Positions 34,243 through 37,301 of a stretch of DNA of 37,301 bases are shown in pieces; position 1 is the first letter of the stretch, and the number at the start of each line of letters is the position of its first letter. The position numbers and the translations under genes were made by a program. A model generated the notes under the pieces. That model was not told the origin of the DNA. It did no database searches and was given only the letters and a program-made list of their open reading frames with translations. The DNA lies in the NCBI GenBank assembly GCA_964570935.1, contig CAZMZP010000032.1, positions 1 through 37,301 of the forward strand. The letters are read 5' to 3'. Source of the DNA: JAFGJU01 sp964570935 (GTDB taxonomy: Bacteria; Eisenbacteria; RBG-16-71-46; JAFGJU01).

Positions 34243-35150
34243 GTCTTGTCTCCGCACCTTATCGGCCCGGTCTTGTGAACGAACCCCGGCAGCTCCCGGC
34301 CGAAATGAGCCGCCACTTCGCGCGCTATTTCTATCAGTGCGCTCAGGTCCACGTCTTCGCGCGCGTGCTCGAGCTGAAGCGCGTGGACCAAATCCTCCGT
34401 GGCCACGTTGCCCGCCACCACCCTGGTGAAGGGGCATCCGCCCAGACCGGCAAAGGAAGTCTCGATGGACGACGCGCCGGCGCGGAGCGCCGAGAAAATG
34501 TTCGCCATGCCCAGACCGTAGGTGTTGTGGAAGTGGGCGGCGGTTTCCATCCCGGCTTCGAGGTGGTGCACCGCTCCGAAAAGCCTCTCGACCTGCGCCG
34601 GGTGGGCGTGTCCGGCTGTGTCGGCGAGGCTGATTCGTTTCAGCCCTGCCTCGAGGTAAGCCCGCACGATGCCCAGCACACGTTCCTCGGACACACTGCC
34701 TTCAAACCCGCACCCGAAGGCAGACTGGACGGACACCTGCACCCTCTTGCCCGCTTTGACCGCCTCGCCCGCGACAGCGACGATGCGGCCGGTGGCCTCC
34801 TCCGTCCCCATGCCGGTGTTCTTCTTGCTGTGAGTCTCGCTGGCCGAGACGCCCATGCAGAACATCTCCACGCCGCAGGCCAGCCCGCGTTCGAGCCCCT
34901 TCTCGTTGAGCACGAGCCCGGAGAGTACCCCGCGCTCGGGCCTGTCCGCGGTGAGCCGCCGGAACAGCTCGTCCGTGTCCGCCATCTGAGGCACCCTCTC
35001 AGGATGAACAAAGGAGCCAACCTGGACCACGTCGATACCGCACCGGAGGAGCCTGCGAACCCACTGTTCTTTCAGGTTGGTCGGGACGACTCCCGTCTCC
35101 ATCTGGAGCCCGTCCCGGAGCCCGACCTCGTGAAGGACTATGCGAGTCAC
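34239..35150 (-). CDS. HMG-CoA lyase-type enzyme
   Basis: 303-residue TIM-barrel lyase of the HMGL-like family. Active-site motif HEVGLRDGLQ carries Arg12 and Asp13. Further motifs are GVSASETHSKKN, ADTAGHAHP, HFHNTYG with metal-binding His206 and His208, and GLGGCPF with the catalytic Cys239, then GNVATEDL. The full motif set is that of hydroxymethylglutaryl-CoA lyase (HMG-CoA to acetoacetate plus acetyl-CoA). Close relatives may cleave citramalyl-CoA or similar esters. The start is a GTG at 35150 with AAGGGGCG upstream. It is the second gene of the operon, 17 nt after the dehydrogenase. Confidence 0.9.
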   Translation of the reverse strand: MTRIVLHEVGLRDGLQMETGVVPTNLKEQWVRRLLRCGIDVVQVGSFVHPERVPQMADTDELFRRLTADRPERGVLSGLVLNEKGLERGLACGVEMFCMGVSASETHSKKNTGMGTEEATGRIVAVAGEAVKAGKRVQVSVQSAFGCGFEGSVSEERVLGIVRAYLEAGLKRISLADTAGHAHPAQVERLFGAVHHLEAGMETAAHFHNTYGLGMANIFSALRAGASSIETSFAGLGGCPFTRVVAGNVATEDLVHALQLEHAREDVDLSALIEIAREVAAHFGRELPGFVHKTGPIRCGDKT

Positions 35151-35167
35151 TGTACGCGCCCCTTGAG

Positions 35168-36286
35168 TTACATCTTGTCTGCTATGGCCCGGGCCATGTC
35201 CAGCGTTGTGCTGGTCCCGCCCATGTCGTAGGTCCGGACTTTCTGCTCTCTTATTACCGCCGCCACCGCTTTCTCGATGCTGGCCGCGGCGTCAGCCTCG
35301 CCCAGCCATTCGAACATCATCTTCGCCGCCAGTATCGTGGCGATGGGGTTGACCTTGTACTGGCCGGTGTACTTCGGCGCCGAGCCGTGCGTGGGCTCGA
35401 ACACAGCCAGCTTCTCACCGATGTTCCCGGAGCATCCGAAGCCCAGGCCGCCCACCATCTGCGCGCAGAGGTCCGACGCGATGTCGCCGTACAAGTTGGG
35501 GGCCACGAGAACGTCGTAGTTGAAGGGGTTCTTGAGCAGCCACATCATGATGGCGTCGACGTTGGCCTCGTCGAACTGCACTTCGGGGTAGGCCTTGGCG
35601 ACGTCTCGCGCGACCTCGAGGAAGAGCCCGTCCGTGGCGCGCACGACGTTGGCCTTATGAATCACGGTCACTTTCTTCCGCCCGTGCTTGCGGGCGAACT
35701 CGAACGCCGCCCGGACTATGCGCTCCGACCCGCGCCTCGTGTTGACCTTGCACGAAACAGCGTACTGGTCGCCCTCCAGGCCGGCGAACGGTGCGAACGC
35801 CTTGGACTTCTCGCTCAGCACTTGAGCCAGCTCTTTCGGCACGGGGCTGAACTCGACTCCGGAGTAAAGGTCCTCCGTGTTCTCCCTGAACATGACGAGG
35901 TCGAGCCCCTCCTTGTAGTTGAGGGGATTGCCCTCGTAGGCCTTGCACGGCCTGAGACTGATGTAGAGGTCGAAGAGCTGCCGCATTCGGACTATGGGTG
36001 AACGGTAAGTAAGTCCCTTACCTCCGAGCTCCGGCGAGAGCTCCGCTTCCGCCGCTTTGACGGGCTTGGACGTGATGGCTCCGAACAGCGCCGCGTCGAC
36101 CCCCTTCAGCAGCTCTATCGTGCGCTGCGGGAACGCGTCGCCTTCCTTGCACCAGACCTCCCAGCCGATGTCGCCGTGCACGTACTCCAACGGCACTTTC
36201 GCCGCGTCCAGGACTATTCTTGCCGCTTCCGTCACGTCGATTCCGACACCGTCACCAGGTAACCACGCAATCCGGTGGCGCTTCAT
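35168..36286 (-). CDS. Isocitrate/isopropylmalate/homoisocitrate dehydrogenase-family enzyme
   Basis: 372-residue beta-decarboxylating dehydrogenase. Conserved parts are IAWLPGDGVGIDVTEAA, FRENTEDLYSGVE, HKANVVRATDGLF, NLYGDIASDLCAQMVGGLG and FEPTHGSAPKYTGQ. The substrate helix reads SPIVRMRQLFDLYISLRPC. The SPIV..R form resembles homoisocitrate/isocitrate types rather than the L-rich isopropylmalate form, but the true substrate is unresolved. The ATG at 36286 has GGAGGT 7 nt upstream. It is the first gene of the operon, behind a promoter at 36377-36406 and a leader hairpin. Confidence 0.88.
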   Translation of the reverse strand: MKRHRIAWLPGDGVGIDVTEAARIVLDAAKVPLEYVHGDIGWEVWCKEGDAFPQRTIELLKGVDAALFGAITSKPVKAAEAELSPELGGKGLTYRSPIVRMRQLFDLYISLRPCKAYEGNPLNYKEGLDLVMFRENTEDLYSGVEFSPVPKELAQVLSEKSKAFAPFAGLEGDQYAVSCKVNTRRGSERIVRAAFEFARKHGRKKVTVIHKANVVRATDGLFLEVARDVAKAYPEVQFDEANVDAIMMWLLKNPFNYDVLVAPNLYGDIASDLCAQMVGGLGFGCSGNIGEKLAVFEPTHGSAPKYTGQYKVNPIATILAAKMMFEWLGEADAAASIEKAVAAVIREQKVRTYDMGGTSTTLDMARAIADKM

Positions 36287-36316
36287 CGTCGTACCTCCGA
36301 TTCCTGCAAAAGTCAG

Positions 36317-36349
36317 CCCGCTCGCCGGCTGCCGTCCGGCCTGAGCGGG
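36317..36349 (-). promoter_or_regulatory. Leader hairpin (possible attenuator) of the five-gene operon
   Basis: CCCGCTC (36317-36323) pairs with GAGCGGG (36343-36349), and inside it GCCGG (36324-36328) pairs with CCGGC (36336-36340), leaving a 7-nt loop and a 2-nt bulge. On the minus strand it is followed by CTGACTTTTG. It lies between the promoter and the ribosome-binding site, where a weak intrinsic terminator could attenuate transcription. Confidence 0.45.
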
Positions 36350-36376
36350 ACAGTGCGCTCTCTGAAACAGCACATC

Positions 36377-36406
36377 ATTCTAACGGTCTGCGAGCTTCCC
36401 TGACAA
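36377..36406 (-). promoter_or_regulatory. Sigma-70 promoter of the five-gene operon
   Basis: The minus strand has TTGTCA, 18-nt spacer, TAGAAT, each hexamer one mismatch from consensus. The leader is about 84 nt. The 304-nt gap 36287-36590 otherwise holds only the leader hairpin and the oppositely directed tRNA promoter. Confidence 0.65.
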
Positions 36407-36527
36407 CAGAAAACGGCAACGTGGGCCGCGGTCGGGAGCGGCAGCGGCCTGGGGTGCGGTGCCACACAGCGACTTCGGCGCGCGCTCCGGCGGACGGGCC
36501 GTAAAACGGCTCCGGCGTTCGGTCAAC

Positions 36528-36556
36528 TTGACACCGGCAACTCCTTCTCTTAAGAT
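36528..36556 (+). promoter_or_regulatory. Sigma-70 promoter of the tRNA cluster
   Basis: Consensus TTGACA, 17-nt spacer, TAAGAT, with a predicted start near 36563, about 28 nt before tRNA-Pro. It probably drives all four tRNAs. Confidence 0.75.
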
Positions 36557-36590
36557 GAACAAGGATGTGGCAGCCTTTCGTGCTCATTTT

Positions 36591-36668
<78 letters not shown>

Positions 36669-36709
36669 CGTTGCAGTTTCTGGACTGTCGTTTGTGGCAG
36701 CGAGTATTT

Positions 36710-36783
36710 GCGCCTGTAGCTCAGTTGGATAGAGCAGCGGATTTCTAATCCGCTGGTCGGGGGTTCGAGTCCCTCCAGGCGCG
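36710..36783 (+). tRNA. tRNA-Arg (anticodon TCT)
   Basis: Acceptor GCGCCTG/CAGGCGC, anticodon arm GCGGA-TTTCTAA-TCCGC with anticodon TCT, T arm GGGGG-TTCGAGT-CCCTC. The discriminator is G and CCA is not encoded. Confidence 0.97.
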
Positions 36784-36794
36784 TGACCAGCAGC

Positions 36795-36872
36795 GGTGGA
36801 CGTAGCTCAGTCTGGTAGAGCCCTGGACTGTGGATCCAGTTGTCGCGGGTTCAAATCCCGTCGTCCACCCCA
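36795..36872 (+). tRNA. tRNA-His (anticodon GTG)
   Basis: Acceptor GTGGACG/CGTCCAC with the extra G at -1 (36795) facing C73, as tRNA-His requires. Anticodon arm CTGGA-CTGTGGA-TCCAG with anticodon GTG, T arm GCGGG-TTCAAAT-CCCGT. CCA is encoded. Confidence 0.97.
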
Positions 36873-36950
36873 CCCTCTCTCGCCTGCCGGGCCGTGAGTA
36901 CTCACGTCCGTGCCCGCGGGACCCGCCCGTCCGTCAGCACGTTTGTCGGT

Positions 36951-37027
36951 GCGCCCGTAGCTCAACTGGATAGAGCGGCGGACTTCGAATCCGCAGGTCG
37001 CAGGTTCGACTCCTGCCGGGCGTACCA
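36951..37027 (+). tRNA. tRNA-Arg (anticodon TCG)
   Basis: Acceptor GCGCCCG/CGGGCGT (terminal G-U), anticodon arm GCGGA-CTTCGAA-TCCGC with anticodon TCG, T arm GCAGG-TTCGACT-CCTGC. The discriminator is A and CCA is encoded. Last tRNA of the cluster. Confidence 0.96.
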
Positions 37028-37047
37028 TCCTGAACAGGCGCAGAGGA

Positions 37048-37085
37048 CCGCGGAGAGAGGCACCAATTGTGTGACCCTCTCGCGG
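37048..37085 (+). terminator. Weak hairpin after the tRNA cluster
   Basis: CCGCG with an adjacent AGAG-type run (37048-37060) can pair with CCTCT-CGCGG (37076-37085), with a bulge. There is no T-run, so it is at best a weak or processing-related structure. Confidence 0.25.
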
Positions 37086-37108
37086 CTGATGGGAGAGCGT
37101 TCCAGCCG

Positions 37109-37117
37109 TGGTATAAT
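37109..37117 (+). promoter_or_regulatory. Extended -10 promoter for the partial secreted-protein gene
   Basis: TGGTATAAT gives a perfect -10 hexamer with the TGn extension, about 67 nt before the ATG at 37184. No clear -35 is seen at 16-18 nt, which is common for extended -10 promoters. Confidence 0.6.
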
Positions 37118-37183
37118 GGAAATAGGCAAGGTATGAGAGTCCGTCCGCAGTGAGCCGCGCCCGCGTACCGAAGGAGGGCTGCC

Positions 37184-37301
37184 ATGACTCGATGGCTAAT
37201 GTTCCCTTTGTGTCTGTCTCTGCTGGCCGTTCCAGTGCGGAGTCCCGCCGGTAACGCCCACCCGAAACTCTACCTTGAGGTATACCATTTTGAGGAAGAG
37301 C
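37184..37301 (+). CDS. Secreted protein, N-terminal part only (paralogue of the 1765-2460 protein)
   Basis: The gene runs off the window end after 39 codons. AAGGAGGG lies 5 nt before the ATG. The start is a signal peptide (LMFPLCLSLLAVPVRSPAG). The first mature residues HPKLYLEVYHFEEE parallel APALYLELYQFEED of the protein at 1765-2460, so the two share a family although they lie 35 kb apart on opposite strands. The function is unknown. Confidence 0.8.
   Translation, partial: MTRWLMFPLCLSLLAVPVRSPAGNAHPKLYLEVYHFEEE

Noticed and set aside
34243..34437. N-terminal extension of the CoA-transferase
   Set aside because: It is an Arg/Gly-rich shadow of the lyase gene; the ATG at 34242 gives the family-typical start and overlaps the lyase stop by 4 nt.
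36807..37185. Open frames spanning the tRNA cluster on both strands
   Set aside because: They translate through perfect tRNA cloverleaves and have no start signals.

Overview
This window is a high-GC bacterial chromosome segment. The organism looks Gram-negative: it has a SurA-like periplasmic chaperone, an outer-membrane beta-barrel, and a secreted protein whose C-terminal tail resembles the FlgD/Por-type sorting domains of the FCB superphylum and related candidate phyla (Eisenbacteria-, Krumholzibacteria- or Latescibacteria-like lineages). That placement is an inference from protein style, because there is no rRNA or other marker in view. There is no sign of a plasmid, prophage or CRISPR array. 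The only mobile-element trace is a short transposase fragment.

Layout. (1) 1-3.9 kb, minus strand: a SurA/PpiC-type chaperone, two small secreted proteins (one with a dockerin-like duplicated calcium-loop tail), a structured intergenic region with two promoters, tRNA-Val and a two-helix membrane protein. (2) 4.1-15.0 kb, minus strand: a long housekeeping run in transcription order yggS, divIVA, yggU, purine nucleoside phosphorylase, ileS, a DksA/TraR-type zinc protein, lspA, rluD, an RsbW-type kinase, ruvX, mltG, larE. The yggS-divIVA-ileS-lspA-rluD core is the arrangement known downstream of division clusters. (3) 15.3-20.1 kb: a transposase remnant, then plus-strand genes for a DUF378 membrane protein, a beta-barrel, a sorting-tail secreted protein and a saccharopine-dehydrogenase-like enzyme. 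A frameshifted, truncated paralogue of the last gene lies next to it on the opposite strand. (4) 20.2-30.5 kb, minus strand: a complete Kdp potassium-uptake locus with unusual control genes. (5) 30.6-31.1 kb: tmRNA (ssrA) and tRNA-Lys behind one strong promoter. (6) 31.2-36.3 kb, minus strand: a five-gene operon of an isocitrate/homoisocitrate-type dehydrogenase, an HMG-CoA-lyase-type enzyme, a family III CoA-transferase and a two-subunit isopropylmalate/homoaconitate-type dehydratase. (7) 36.5-37.3 kb, plus strand: four tRNAs (Pro, Arg, His, Arg) and the start of a secreted protein related to the one at 1.8-2.5 kb.

The most interesting system is the Kdp locus. The normal KdpD/KdpE pair is absent. 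Instead, a sigma-54 activator of the NtrC type lies just upstream of a near-perfect -24/-12 promoter (29064-29079). That promoter precedes a membrane histidine kinase whose stop codon overlaps a small membrane ORF, followed by kdpF, kdpA, kdpB, kdpC, a kinase-less KdpD sensor half fused to a Usp domain and a PTS EIIA domain, and a receiver-TPR protein. In enterobacteria the free nitrogen-PTS EIIA protein binds KdpD, so this fusion would build that interaction into one polypeptide. The inferred design is potassium uptake switched by sigma-54, with a PTS-phosphorylation input. The second candidate is the five-gene dehydratase/dehydrogenase/CoA-transferase/lyase operon, which could run a citramalate-, citrate- or homocitrate-type CoA-ester cleavage route not assignable to a standard pathway from sequence alone.
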